Positions 25,976-35,085 are shown, numbered from the stretch's first letter. The stretch: DNA of 64,000 bases from Oscillospiraceae bacterium (GCA_900770285.1 CAAGJO010000024.1:56215-120214), one strand, 5' to 3'. Numbers and translations: made by a program. The notes: a model not told the origin generated them from the sequence alone.

Positions 25976-26003
25976 GAAAACAACTCTCCTTTCTTAAAAT
26001 GAT

Positions 26004-26133
26004 AACCGGAATACGCATTTCCGGTTGTTAAGTACGTCTTATTCAGACGCTAAAGAGCGTATGAGCTCCAATCACCGACTTTTACATCGAATTTTACCCG
26101 TTTACAATGCATTTCCATGCTTTTGTAAACCGG
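26004..26133 (-). promoter_or_regulatory. Three-hairpin leader upstream of the tyrosine recombinase
   Basis: Three perfect or near-perfect dyads (8 bp, 5 bp and 8 bp stems) in 130 nt directly 5' of the recombinase start on the minus strand. They could be recombinase-binding sites, a structured 5' UTR or an origin-like region. The sequence alone does not decide. Confidence 0.45.
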
Positions 26134-26469
26134 TATGACTTTTTACTCAATATTTTTGAGAAAAGTCTTTTAAGAAGATTTCTTACCGATTTTTATTCCT
26201 TCTTTTTTCTTTTAGCGCAGTTAATGAACCACGATTTTTCTCCTTTCTCCCATATTTTCATTATGAAATCTTCTTTTTCTATCACTCCAACTTTCAATAA
26301 ATATCTTCATATGAATTATATGATCTATTTGCATTCCACAAAAAAAGCATAACTCATTTTATTGTATATAATAAACATATAATTCTCTTATATTAACCTT
26401 ATAATTGAACATAATAAACAAAATCAAATTGTAAATTTTTTGTGAACAATACAAAGTATAAAAAAACAG

Positions 26470-26485
26470 CCATGCAATAGCATGG
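26470..26485 (-). terminator. Terminator-like hairpin, minus orientation
   Basis: CCATGC, loop AATA, GCATGG. Read on the minus strand it is followed by CTG and TTTTTT. No minus-strand gene is known upstream, so it may end an antisense or leader RNA, or insulate the restriction operon. Confidence 0.55.
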
Positions 26486-26536
26486 TTGAGCAAAAAAATA
26501 TAAAAAATAATCGATTCAAGCAATTTCACTTGATTG

Positions 26537-26565
26537 TTGACTATTTGTTCCTATTATGATAAAAT
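26537..26565 (+). promoter_or_regulatory. Promoter of the restriction-modification operon
   Basis: -35 TTGACT (26537-26542), 17-nt spacer, -10 TAAAAT (26560-26565), about 32 nt before the first start codon. Confidence 0.75.
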
Positions 26566-26603
26566 TATATTAATGATTAATTCGGATTAAGGTGGTGTAA
26601 AAT

Positions 26604-27485
26604 GTGTTTAAAACAGTAAAACCATTTGTAAAATGGGCAGGTGGAAAGAGTCAGCTTTTAAATGAAATCAGAATCAAATATCCTAAGACAATTGAAAAAT
26701 ACTGTGAGCCATTTGTTGGTGGCGGTGCAGTTTTGTTTGATATTCTTGCAAATTATTCCACAAAAGAAGTTCTTATAAATGATATAAATCCGGCTTTGAT
26801 AAATACTTACATACAGCTTCGTGACAATGTTGACTTCCTCATTGAAAATCTATCAGAAATCCAGAATGATTTTTGGAAAATGGATAATGATGAACGCAAA
26901 GCTTTTTATCTTGAACAGCGGGAAAGTTTCAACAATGCAATTTTGTGCAGTTCTTTTTCAAGAGAAGATATGGCAGTTAGATTTATTTTCCTTAACAAAA
27001 CATGTTTTAATGGATTATATCGAGTGAATCGAAAAGGATTATTTAATGTTCCTATGGGTTCATATAAGAAACCGCCTATTTGTGATGAAGAAAATCTTAG
27101 ATTAGTAAGCAATTTACTTCATAACGTCCAGATTAAATGTGGTGATTACAGCAAATGTACTGATTTTATTGATGAGAAAACTTTTGTATATATAGATCCA
27201 CCATATCGTCCGCTTAATGCAACGTCCTCTTTTACTTCATATAATGAAAATGAATTCGGCGATCAGCAACAGATTGAGCTGGGAAAATTTATAGATGAAA
27301 TAACTTCCAAAGGTGCAAAAGTCGTTGCAAGTAATTCTGATCCTAAAAATGTTGATGATAATGATAATTTTTTTGATGAGTTATATGCTGATTATAGCAT
27401 TAAGAGAGTATCCGCTAAGCGTATGATTAATAGTAAAGGTATTAGGAGAGGTAGTATAAATGAACTTTTGATTTGTAATTATTGA
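26604..27485 (+). CDS. dpnM: Dam/DpnM-type adenine-N6 DNA methyltransferase (GATC)
   Basis: 293 aa starting at GTG (26604) behind AAGGTGG. It is an alpha-class methyltransferase: motif I FVKWAGGKSQLL for SAM binding, GGGAVLFDIL, and motif IV FVYIDPPYRPLN at about 195. The D12/Dam family methylates adenine in GATC and protects the host from the cognate DpnII-type nuclease encoded directly downstream. All motifs are intact. First gene of the operon, so protection is made first. Confidence 0.92.
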   Translation: MFKTVKPFVKWAGGKSQLLNEIRIKYPKTIEKYCEPFVGGGAVLFDILANYSTKEVLINDINPALINTYIQLRDNVDFLIENLSEIQNDFWKMDNDERKAFYLEQRESFNNAILCSSFSREDMAVRFIFLNKTCFNGLYRVNRKGLFNVPMGSYKKPPICDEENLRLVSNLLHNVQIKCGDYSKCTDFIDEKTFVYIDPPYRPLNATSSFTSYNENEFGDQQQIELGKFIDEITSKGAKVVASNSDPKNVDDNDNFFDELYADYSIKRVSAKRMINSKGIRRGSINELLICNY

Positions 27486-27499
27486 AAGGAGAATGTATT

Positions 27500-28375
27500 A
27501 TGCCTAGAAATTTCAACGATTGGCTTTCAAAATTCCGCAGCAGCATTGCAAATTACAGCTATTATGTTGATTTTGAAAAAGTACACAAAAATGTTGACTG
27601 TATAAAAGTCGAACTGAATATCCTGAATTCGCTTATCGGGTCAAAGGATATTGAAAATGAATTTCAAAATATTGTAGAACGCTATCCTGAAACTTTAAAA
27701 TGTATTCCGTTGCTTTTGGCTGTAAGAAGCAATGAAATCTATGCTATTGATGGCGACGGTGAATTCAACTATAATTTCAAAGAAATGAATTATGATATTG
27801 AACAATACAAAATATTCATGAGAAAAACAGGCTTGTTTGACTTGCTTGAAAATCATATTATAAACAATCTTGTTGATTATGCAACAGGCGTTGAAACAGG
27901 TCTGGACTCCAACGGAAGAAAAAATCGTGGCGGTCATCTTATGGAAGATTTGGTCGAGAGTTATATAAAGAAAGCCGGTTTTGTTCGTGATGAAAACTAT
28001 TTCAAAGAAATGTACATACACGAGATTACAGATAAGTGGGGCATTGATTTATCTGCAATATCCAACAGCGGCAAGACAGAAAAACGCTTTGATTTTGTTA
28101 TAAAGACAGATAGTCAGATTTATGTTATTGAAACCAACTTTTATGCAAGTGGCGGTTCAAAGCTTAATGAAACGGCACGCAGCTATAAACAGCTTTCACA
28201 GGAAGTAGACACTATTAACGGAGTTACATTTGTGTGGTTTACAGATGGTCAAGGTTGGACAAGTGCAAGGCATAATCTTGAGGAAACTTTTGATGTTATG
28301 GAACATATTTACTCCATTGATGATTTGGAGAATGGTATATTGAATAAAATAGGAGAAAGTAACAGTGAGTTTTGA
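27500..28375 (+). CDS. DpnII-type restriction endonuclease
   Basis: 291 aa from MPRNFNDWLSKF at 27500 (AAAGGAG upstream). It aligns by eye along the whole length with the DpnII family: NVLVERYPETLKCIPLLLAVR-like segment, RKNRGGHLMEDLVESY, and KRFDFVIKTDSQIYVIETNFYASGGSKLNE, the last carrying the D..E.N catalytic strand. The family cuts unmethylated GATC. Position after the Dam-type gene supports the specificity. The next gene starts inside its last codons (11-nt overlap). Confidence 0.9.
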   Translation: MPRNFNDWLSKFRSSIANYSYYVDFEKVHKNVDCIKVELNILNSLIGSKDIENEFQNIVERYPETLKCIPLLLAVRSNEIYAIDGDGEFNYNFKEMNYDIEQYKIFMRKTGLFDLLENHIINNLVDYATGVETGLDSNGRKNRGGHLMEDLVESYIKKAGFVRDENYFKEMYIHEITDKWGIDLSAISNSGKTEKRFDFVIKTDSQIYVIETNFYASGGSKLNETARSYKQLSQEVDTINGVTFVWFTDGQGWTSARHNLEETFDVMEHIYSIDDLENGILNKIGESNSEF

Positions 28376-30143
28376 TGCAAATGAATATAGAATTTCACAA
28401 ATATTTAATGGCGATTCGTCATTTCACATTCCACGTAATCAACGAGAATATGTATGGACTGAAAAAAATTGGAAAGAGCTGGCTGATGATATACAATATG
28501 TTAATGAGAATATTAAATCAGGAAGAAACATAACACACTTCGTTGGAAGTTTTGTTTTTCAAAAAAATGATAATCATTATACTATTATTGATGGTCAGCA
28601 GCGTATAACTACATTTATGTTAATGTTATGTGCTATTTCTTTAATACAAAACGAGATACTTGATAAAGATGGCTTTGGTCGTACAAAACAGTATTTGTTA
28701 GGTGACATTGGATTATCTACACAATATCAGAGATTAACAAATAAAAGCATTGAAAATTTAGAACTGTTAATTGCTCAGATAACAGATTACAAAGAGGATA
28801 CATCTAAGATATGGAAATGGAAAAGTATTCTTTCTTCAAACAGCTCACAAAATAAGCTAATAATTCAATGCTTTGATTACTTCTATTCTTTCTTTGTGAA
28901 CATAAGCGAAAAAAAGATTGAGTCGATAAGCGAAATTAGAAAAATAATTCTCGATATGAAAGTTATTCATATTGTTTCTGAAGATGAACTTGATTGTTAT
29001 GAGGTTTTTGAAATCTTAAACGCAAGAGGAGTAGCATTAAAAGATAGCGAACTAATAAAAAATTACATCTTCAAATATGTACAGCCTAAATATACAGTAG
29101 ATATAGCCAAAATAAAATGGCAAAATATTACTGGCAATATAGACAAATGTGGAAATAACAGTAATAATATTGAGCAATTTTTAGAGCATTATTTTACAGC
29201 TCGTTTTGGGAAAAGAAACAAGAATGAAACTATTTTCGAACTTGTAAAAAATAAAATAGAAAAAACAAAAATAGTAGATTTATTAGATGAATTGGTAAAA
29301 TGCAGTAAATATTACTGCTATTTTTATAATCCAACGTCTTATGATAATAAAGTGGTTTCGGAGTGTTTGGAATTTTTCAAGATGGAAAATCAAAGACAGT
29401 TTCGTCCGATATTTATTGCCTATTTTCTTGCATTTGAAAAACAAATAATAACTCAGTCTGAAATGGAAAAAGCGTTTTTATATTTGCGTAATTTTTACTT
29501 TGCATTCGGATTGCTTTGCAAGAATACTTCTAATATTGTTGAGTCTGGAGTATATACGGTAGCTAATAAGATTTACAATGCTACAGAACAAGTGGATTCT
29601 AATATTTTTACATCAGTTTTTACAAAATACTATCCTTCCGAAGATACATTTGTAAATGCGTTTATTGAAAAAGGTTATTCAAATCATAACAAGTTATATA
29701 CTAATTCTAAAAATAAAAAAGAAATTTATTACATACTGAAAAAATTTGAAGAATATTTTTTGAATGAAAATGGCGGAGAATTGCAGATATCACTTGATAG
29801 ATGCAATATTGAACATATAATGAAAGATTCAGAAATTGATGATATACCCTGTAAAATTGGAAATCTGTTGTTAATATCTACTGGAATAAATAGTAATTGT
29901 GCGGATAAGACATTTGAAGAAAAGCTGGAGAAATACAAAACATCTCAATTGAATAATGTTAAAAACTTTGTAAAATATTATGGTAAAAAAGAAGACTGGA
30001 ATTATGATTTAATTAAGGAACGTTCTAGACGCATGGCTAAATTAGCATACGAAAAAATATGGGCTTTTTCAGTTAATTCGGAAAATAATACTTCATTTTC
30101 TGATCATAATTCAATTAACTCTAAACAAACTATCATGGTGTAA
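28365..30143 (+). CDS. GmrSD-like DUF262/DUF1524 protein
   Basis: 592 aa from the GTG at 28365 with AGGAG upstream. The N-terminal DUF262 has IPRNQREYVWTEKNW and the hallmark IIDGQQRITT (ParB-like nucleotide-binding motif, residues about 70-80). The C-terminal DUF1524 part has CNIEHIMKDSE, an HNH-type nuclease relic or variant in which the usual HIxP proline is replaced, followed by IGNLLLIS. GmrSD and BrxU-type proteins cut modified DNA using NTP. Its overlap with the DpnII gene means it is co-translated with it. It may extend the island's range to phages with modified bases; this is inference. Confidence 0.85.
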   Translation: MSFDANEYRISQIFNGDSSFHIPRNQREYVWTEKNWKELADDIQYVNENIKSGRNITHFVGSFVFQKNDNHYTIIDGQQRITTFMLMLCAISLIQNEILDKDGFGRTKQYLLGDIGLSTQYQRLTNKSIENLELLIAQITDYKEDTSKIWKWKSILSSNSSQNKLIIQCFDYFYSFFVNISEKKIESISEIRKIILDMKVIHIVSEDELDCYEVFEILNARGVALKDSELIKNYIFKYVQPKYTVDIAKIKWQNITGNIDKCGNNSNNIEQFLEHYFTARFGKRNKNETIFELVKNKIEKTKIVDLLDELVKCSKYYCYFYNPTSYDNKVVSECLEFFKMENQRQFRPIFIAYFLAFEKQIITQSEMEKAFLYLRNFYFAFGLLCKNTSNIVESGVYTVANKIYNATEQVDSNIFTSVFTKYYPSEDTFVNAFIEKGYSNHNKLYTNSKNKKEIYYILKKFEEYFLNENGGELQISLDRCNIEHIMKDSEIDDIPCKIGNLLLISTGINSNCADKTFEEKLEKYKTSQLNNVKNFVKYYGKKEDWNYDLIKERSRRMAKLAYEKIWAFSVNSENNTSFSDHNSINSKQTIMV

Positions 30144-30155
30144 GGATTTTATATA

Positions 30156-30905
30156 ATGGCTAAAAAGAAAAAAACCAAATGGCAACCCGATGACTTTGAA
30201 CTTGAAATGACTACGCATTGGTCATTCCCTAAGCGTGGTGATTGGGCAACACATGATGCAAAATGGCGGGGTAACTGGTCGCCGTATATTCCGAGAAATA
30301 TAATTCTCCGATACTCTCAGGAGGGTGATTTAATTCTTGATCAATTTGCTGGCGGTGGAACTACACTTGTTGAGGCAAAACTGCTTAACAGAAACATTAT
30401 CGGTGTTGATGTAAATGATGTTGCCCTTGAAAGATGCCATGAAAAAACTGATTTTGATTATGAACCAGCAAAAGGAAAAGTCCTGATTCGCAAAGGTGAC
30501 GCACGAAATCTGAACTTTATAAAAGATGAAAGTATTGACCTTATATGCACTCATCCCCCATACGCAAATATTATTAAATACAGTGATGATATTGAAGGAG
30601 ATTTGTCTTTACTGAAAGTAAAAGATTTTCTCGAGCAAATGAAACCTGTGGCAGAAGAATGTTATCGTGTTTTGAAAAAAGGTAAATTCTGTGCAATACT
30701 TATGGGAGATACCCGTCAGAAAGGCTGTATGATTCCCATGAGTTTTGATGTTATGAAGATTTTTCAGGATGCAGGTTTTACTCTCAAGGAGATTATTATT
30801 AAAGAGCAGCATAATTGCCGTGCTACAGGATACTGGAAAACTAACAGCGTGAAGTATAACTTCTTGCTTATAGCACATGAGTATTTATTTGTATTCAGGA
30901 AATAG
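30156..30905 (+). CDS. DNA methyltransferase (N4/N6 family, DpnA-like candidate)
   Basis: 249 aa. Motif I is LDQFAGGGTTLVEAKLLNR, the acidic residue is in IIGVDVNDVA, and motif IV is CTHPPYANIIKY, an HPPY variant of the usual DPPY. The order is consistent with the PF01555-type family. Classical DpnII systems carry a second methylase, DpnA, that modifies single-stranded DNA; this gene may play that part, although similarity to DpnA cannot be measured here. It is the last gene of the operon and ends about 45 nt before the attP-derived arm. Confidence 0.82.
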   Translation: MAKKKKTKWQPDDFELEMTTHWSFPKRGDWATHDAKWRGNWSPYIPRNIILRYSQEGDLILDQFAGGGTTLVEAKLLNRNIIGVDVNDVALERCHEKTDFDYEPAKGKVLIRKGDARNLNFIKDESIDLICTHPPYANIIKYSDDIEGDLSLLKVKDFLEQMKPVAEECYRVLKKGKFCAILMGDTRQKGCMIPMSFDVMKIFQDAGFTLKEIIIKEQHNCRATGYWKTNSVKYNFLLIAHEYLFVFRK

Positions 30906-30949
30906 ACATGAGTTTTCAGTATCTCTTTAGTGATATATATATCGTTTTA

Positions 30950-30968
30950 CTTTTATATCCTTGTCTGA
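30950..30968. other. attR of the asnB island
   Basis: CTTTTATAT (30950-30958), eight bases, then core GA (30967-30968). It is the mirror image of the attL arm. Beyond the core the asnB reading frame resumes with CAGAAAAGACAG. Confidence 0.85.
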
Positions 30969-31395
30969 CAGAAAAGACAGAATGTCGATGTACAATGGAT
31001 TAGAAGTGCGTGTACCGTTCTGTGACTACCGCATTGTGGAATATATGTACGGTGTACCATGGGAGTATAAAGATTATAAAGGCAGAGAAAAAGGTTTGCT
31101 CCGTTCTGCTATGGCTGACTATTTGCCTGAGGAAGTTCTATGGCGCAAAAAAAGTCCTTACCCCAAAACTCACAATCCGAGCTATGAGTCAGCAGTAAGG
31201 AATCTTTTAAATGAGGTTATAAACGAAAGAACCTCTCCCGTTTTGCAGCTATTAAAGAAAGAAAAACTTAAAGAGCTTGTTAATGGCAGAGAAAAAGTTC
31301 AATGGTACGGTCAGCTTATGAATAATCCGCAGATAATGGCTTATATTCTGCAAATTAATTACTGGATGAAAAAATTCAAAATAGAAATTGTTTAG
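30969..31395 (+). pseudogene. asnB: Asparagine synthetase AsnB, 3' part
   Basis: Encodes the remaining 141 residues starting with the last base of the Asp468 codon: RKDRMSMYNGLEVRVPFCDYR, which is the conserved synthetase segment, then PYPKTHNPSYE and QINYWMKKF at the end. There is no ribosome site or start near the junction (a TTG at 30961 lies in the attR arm), so it is unlikely to be translated alone. The stop overlaps the radC stop region by a few bases in convergent arrangement. Confidence 0.93.
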
Positions 31396-32102
31396 GCTTC
31401 ATGGTCATGAATAAGGCCCAATGAACGCAAAGAATAAACATTATCCTTTCCCACAACATAGTGGTCAAGAAGATGTATATCCAACTCACGAAGAATATTA
31501 ATAAGTATTTTTGTTACTTGTACGTCCTCGTCAGATGGATAACCTGAACTGTTTGGGTGGTTATGAGCAAGAAAGAAATAGCTTTCTCCGCTGTCAATTA
31601 CCGCTTTGGCAATAAGGCGGATATCAACCTTTACTTTTTTGCTTATTCCGCTGCAAATGGTTACCTGCTTGCATATATATCCATTTCCGTTTACAAGTAG
31701 TACCTTAACAAGCTCATTTTGTTCATCGCCGAAACAACCTGTAACATAGCTTTCTATTTGTGAAATATTGCAGAAATATGTATCTGCTGAACTGTTGAAA
31801 CGATTTACATAGTTTATAACAGAATCAAAAAATTTCAAAGCTATTGCCGGGTTTTCACTAATAATTTGCGAGTCTTTAAGTTCCTGCAGGGGAGCTTTGA
31901 GCATTTCAGCAATAGATCCATAGCGATCAAGAAGACGATGAGCAATTACATTTGTATCTCCACGGGCATAACCGCAGTAATACAGCAGCATTTCGAGAAT
32001 TTCAATCTCTGAAAAGGTTGAAAGTGCAGGATCTGCCTGAAACTTTTCTCTCATACGCTGTCTGTGACCTGCGTGTATGCCTTTTTTAATATCCGTATCC
32101 AT
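31392..32102 (-). CDS. radC: RadC/JAB-domain protein
   Basis: 236 aa. The N-terminal helix-hairpin-helix part has LEMLLYYCGYARGDTN. The C-terminal JAB/MPN domain has the metal motif AHNHPNSSGYPSDEDVQVT (HxHx7-10SxxD). The family is named for DNA repair, but the role in RecA-independent processes or phage response is unclear. Its ATG overlaps the pepF stop (TAATG). It converges on the 3' end of asnB. Confidence 0.92.
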   Translation of the reverse strand: MDTDIKKGIHAGHRQRMREKFQADPALSTFSEIEILEMLLYYCGYARGDTNVIAHRLLDRYGSIAEMLKAPLQELKDSQIISENPAIALKFFDSVINYVNRFNSSADTYFCNISQIESYVTGCFGDEQNELVKVLLVNGNGYICKQVTICSGISKKVKVDIRLIAKAVIDSGESYFFLAHNHPNSSGYPSDEDVQVTKILINILRELDIHLLDHYVVGKDNVYSLRSLGLIHDHEA

Positions 32103-33901
32103 TATGACAACAGCTCATCAAGCTGTGCAATCAGGTCGCCGAACATTTTAAGTGCATCATTAATTGGCTTAGGGGTAGTCATATCCACTCCTGCACCTTT
32201 AAGCAGCTCAATAGGACTTTTTGAACAGCCGCCGCTGAGAAATTCCAGATAATCCTTTACAGCAGGCTCACCTTCATTGAGAATACGCTGAGAAAGGGCA
32301 ATGGCTGCTGCCATACCCGTGGCATACTGATATACATAATAATCATAATAAAAATGAGGAATTCTTGCCCATTCCAAATCAATTTCGCTGTCAATAACAA
32401 TATCGTCCCCGAAATATTCGGCATTGAGCTGATGATAAAGTTGATTTAAGCTTTCAGCGGTCAATGTTTCGCCGCTTTCAGTTTTCTCATTGATTTTAAG
32501 CTCAAATTCGGCAAACATTGTCTGTCGATAAAGAGTTGTTCTGAACATTTCAAGGAAATAGTTAATAAGATAAGCTTTTTCCTTTTTATCCTTTGCATTT
32601 TTCAGAAGATACTGCAAAAGCAAAGCCTCATTACAGGTAGACGCAACTTCTGCCACGAATATTACATAGTTTGAATATACCACAGGCTGATTTTTATTTG
32701 TAAGGTATGAATGAACAGAATGACCCATTTCATGAGCTATAGTAAACATACAGTTAAGCGTATCTTTATAATTTAACAGCACATATGGATGAACCCTTGC
32801 ACCGGCGGAATATGCTCCGCTTGTTTTACCTTCATTTTCATATACGTCAATCCAGCGGTTGTCAAAGCCTTCCTTAAGGATATTCACATAATCCTCGCCC
32901 AGAGGAGCAAGAGCTTTAAGGACTGTTTCCTTTGCTTCTTCGTATGGTATAGTTACATCATAATCGGAAATAATGGGAGTATATAAATCATACATATGCA
33001 ACTCATCTACGTTGAGCAGCTTTTTGCGGAGCTTTACATAGTCATACATATAATGCATATTTTCATGAACTGTTTTGATAAGATTATGATAAACCTCTGT
33101 GGGAACATCATTGCTGAAAAGAGAACACTCAAGAGATGATGAAAACTTTCTTGCCTTTGCATAAAAACTAAGAGTTTTTGTTTGTGCAGAAAGGGTTGCA
33201 GCACAAGTGTTTTTAAACTTATCATAGGTATGATACATTGACTCAAATGCGGATTTTCTCAGCACCCTGTCGGAAGATTTAACCAATGGAATATAACTGC
33301 CGTGAGTTACCTGATGAGTATTTCCATCTTTGTCAACAGCATCAGGAAATTTCAAATCTGCGTCTGAAAACATACTGAAAATATTTTCAGGAGACTGTCC
33401 CATTTCCCCCGAAAGAGCAAGAATTCTTTCCTCTGCATCAGAAAGAATGTGCTCCTTTTGCTTTCTGATATTTGTAAGGTGAGTTCTATAAAGCTCAAGG
33501 CCTTCAGTGGTCTTATAAAATTGCTCCAAATCCTCATCGCTGACAGCAATAATTTCAGGAGTTGTAAAGCTAAGGCGTGAATTAAGTTCAACAGCTTTGC
33601 TCATAAACTGTCCAACCATAGCCTGATACTTTGAATTAGCAGTATCTTCATCGCTTTTTCTCTGTGCATAGTTTGCAAGACTGTCACAGAGAACAGACAT
33701 ATCATCAGATAATCTAAGCATATTCAGCAGATTTTCACCGCTTTCGCCGATTTTACCTTTTAATTCACAGATCTTTTCACCGATTTCCGAAAGCTTTTTA
33801 AGGTCTTCCTGCCATGCTTCGTCAGTCGCATAAATATCCTCTAAAGCCCAAGTATAATCGGGGTCAAGCTCACTTCTTTTGGGTATTCTTTTTTCGCTCA
33901 T
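32102..33901 (-). CDS. pepF: Oligoendopeptidase F (M3 family)
   Basis: 599 aa from MSEKRIPKRSELD at 33901 (AAAGGA upstream). The zinc site is HEMGHSVHSYL, followed by EVASTCNEALL with the third ligand Glu. The N-terminal helical lobe (LKKLSEIGEKICELKG) is typical. It degrades peptides of roughly 7-17 residues in the cytoplasm. It lies 24 nt behind the DHHW gene and overlaps radC, so it may be read from the upstream surface-modification operon as well as its own signals. Confidence 0.95.
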   Translation of the reverse strand: MSEKRIPKRSELDPDYTWALEDIYATDEAWQEDLKKLSEIGEKICELKGKIGESGENLLNMLRLSDDMSVLCDSLANYAQRKSDEDTANSKYQAMVGQFMSKAVELNSRLSFTTPEIIAVSDEDLEQFYKTTEGLELYRTHLTNIRKQKEHILSDAEERILALSGEMGQSPENIFSMFSDADLKFPDAVDKDGNTHQVTHGSYIPLVKSSDRVLRKSAFESMYHTYDKFKNTCAATLSAQTKTLSFYAKARKFSSSLECSLFSNDVPTEVYHNLIKTVHENMHYMYDYVKLRKKLLNVDELHMYDLYTPIISDYDVTIPYEEAKETVLKALAPLGEDYVNILKEGFDNRWIDVYENEGKTSGAYSAGARVHPYVLLNYKDTLNCMFTIAHEMGHSVHSYLTNKNQPVVYSNYVIFVAEVASTCNEALLLQYLLKNAKDKKEKAYLINYFLEMFRTTLYRQTMFAEFELKINEKTESGETLTAESLNQLYHQLNAEYFGDDIVIDSEIDLEWARIPHFYYDYYVYQYATGMAAAIALSQRILNEGEPAVKDYLEFLSGGCSKSPIELLKGAGVDMTTPKPINDALKMFGDLIAQLDELLS

Positions 33902-33924
33902 AGCAATTTCCTTTCTGTCAAGGC

Positions 33925-35064
33925 TTAAGAAAGCCAAATAAAATTATCATCTGAATTTATAAAGTCCATATTATAAAGCATAACCACGCTGTCAGCCTTT
34001 TCAGCTTTTATAAGTTCTGAAACGGTTTGTTTTTCAAAATGATAATATCTCATATCTATAACAATAATATCGGAAAACTGGTCTGCAAGATACGGCAGCA
34101 TAGCATTTGCATAGCTGTCTTTTAAAAGCACAATTTTCTTCTGTTCGGCGGCATTGTCCGAATGTATGTCAACTCTTGCAAAGTTTCCTCCGAGAAAAGA
34201 TGCATACTTGTCTTTCTTGTCAAGAAAGCTTTTATCAATCAGAGTTTCAGATGTTTTGTTTTCCTTATTATACTTAACGCTGTATTTTGCGTCTTTTCTC
34301 ATTGGTATAAGCATTTCATCAGGCTGTGCAAAAGCTGACGGTGCTTTTGAATAAAGCGTACCGTAAAAATCATTTCGCTTTATTGTATCATCATAATTAT
34401 TATCTGCAACAACAGGTTCATCGGCAAAAGCATTTTCAAAAGCCGTTCTTGCACCATGTGCTGTCCAATGGTGGTCTGTTTTATAAAACACCTGCGTTCC
34501 CTTTTCAGCCTCGGCTTTAAGACAGTCATATGCGTTGAAAAACTGAATATTCTCCGCAAGCTTACTGTCAACATAATTTAAAGAATCAAGCTGATTATCA
34601 TTAACAGCATTTTTCGGAAGCTTGTCACGGTTTACACTTACCGAATTTGGTGAAGCAATAAATTTTATAGGCACATCGACCTTTTTTGCAAAGTCATTTA
34701 TATAGTTTATATTTTTATCTATCTGAGTTTTGTTTTCGGTATACCTTTGGAGATAATAATTATCTTTTCCGAAATATACGCCGTTCTGATAGTTTTTCAA
34801 AAGAAGGCGGTCGCTGTCAGTTTTCAGGGTAACAAGATTATCTTTAAGATAAATATGGTCGGACATATATTTTTCAAATCCTTCGGTAAAATCTCCCGAC
34901 TTAATATTTTCAAATGAAAGCTTAGGAAATTCCGCAAGATTTCGGTTTTCCATTTCAGAAAAATCCCTGTCCTTCTGAATAATTCCGGCAATAGCAAAGC
35001 CGAATATAAACAGCAGAAAAATTGCTGTAAGAATAATATTTCTCACTTTTGTGCTTTTTTCCAT
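33925..35064 (-). CDS. DHHW-family (AlgJ/AlgX-like) membrane-anchored protein
   Basis: 379 aa. An N-terminal membrane anchor (about 10-29) is followed by an extracytoplasmic SGNH-like domain with Asp197-His198-His199-Trp200 in YKTDHHWTAHGA and a C-terminal nucleophile-type motif LLKDSYANAML. These proteins partner MBOAT O-acyltransferases in alginate or cell-wall polysaccharide acetylation and move the acetyl group onto the polymer. The MBOAT gene lies 21 nt upstream. The polymer here is unknown. Confidence 0.9.
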   Translation of the reverse strand: MEKSTKVRNIILTAIFLLFIFGFAIAGIIQKDRDFSEMENRNLAEFPKLSFENIKSGDFTEGFEKYMSDHIYLKDNLVTLKTDSDRLLLKNYQNGVYFGKDNYYLQRYTENKTQIDKNINYINDFAKKVDVPIKFIASPNSVSVNRDKLPKNAVNDNQLDSLNYVDSKLAENIQFFNAYDCLKAEAEKGTQVFYKTDHHWTAHGARTAFENAFADEPVVADNNYDDTIKRNDFYGTLYSKAPSAFAQPDEMLIPMRKDAKYSVKYNKENKTSETLIDKSFLDKKDKYASFLGGNFARVDIHSDNAAEQKKIVLLKDSYANAMLPYLADQFSDIIVIDMRYYHFEKQTVSELIKAEKADSVVMLYNMDFINSDDNFIWLS

Positions 35065-35085
35065 AGCTTTTCACCTCTTTTTTTG

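Larger units (their letters stand above)
25976..26603. other. AT-rich intergenic stretch with tandem hairpins
   Basis: No supported gene. From left to right on the plus strand: hairpin AACCGGAA/TTCCGGTT (26004-26026), hairpin ACGCT-AAAG-AGCGT (26047-26060), inverted repeat GTTTACAA/TTGTAAAC inside a CCG..CGG frame (26098-26133), a terminator-like hairpin (26470-26485), and the promoter of the methyltransferase operon (26537-26565). An 81-codon plus frame at 26107-26352 starts inside the third hairpin and has no family signature. Confidence 0.65.
23139..30968. mobile_element. 7,830-bp integrative island with DpnII-type restriction-modification, inserted in asnB
   Basis: Bounded by GA cores at 23137-23138 and 30967-30968. 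Content: large serine recombinase next to attL, a 59-aa ORF, a tyrosine recombinase, a long AT-rich structured stretch, then a four-gene restriction-modification operon reading toward attR. There are no conjugation, replication or capsid genes, so it moves by its recombinase and needs help for transfer between cells. Base composition is more AT-rich than the flanks. Confidence 0.9.

Noticed and set aside
26107..26352. 81-codon plus-strand frame in the island intergenic stretch
   Set aside because: Starts inside an inverted repeat, Phe/His/Ser-rich low-complexity reading of AT-rich DNA, no ribosome site, no recognisable domain.
21736..31395. Assembly chimera as the cause of the split asnB
   Set aside because: The junctions coincide with a symmetric attP dyad and a shared 2-bp core next to a serine recombinase, which an assembly error would not produce.
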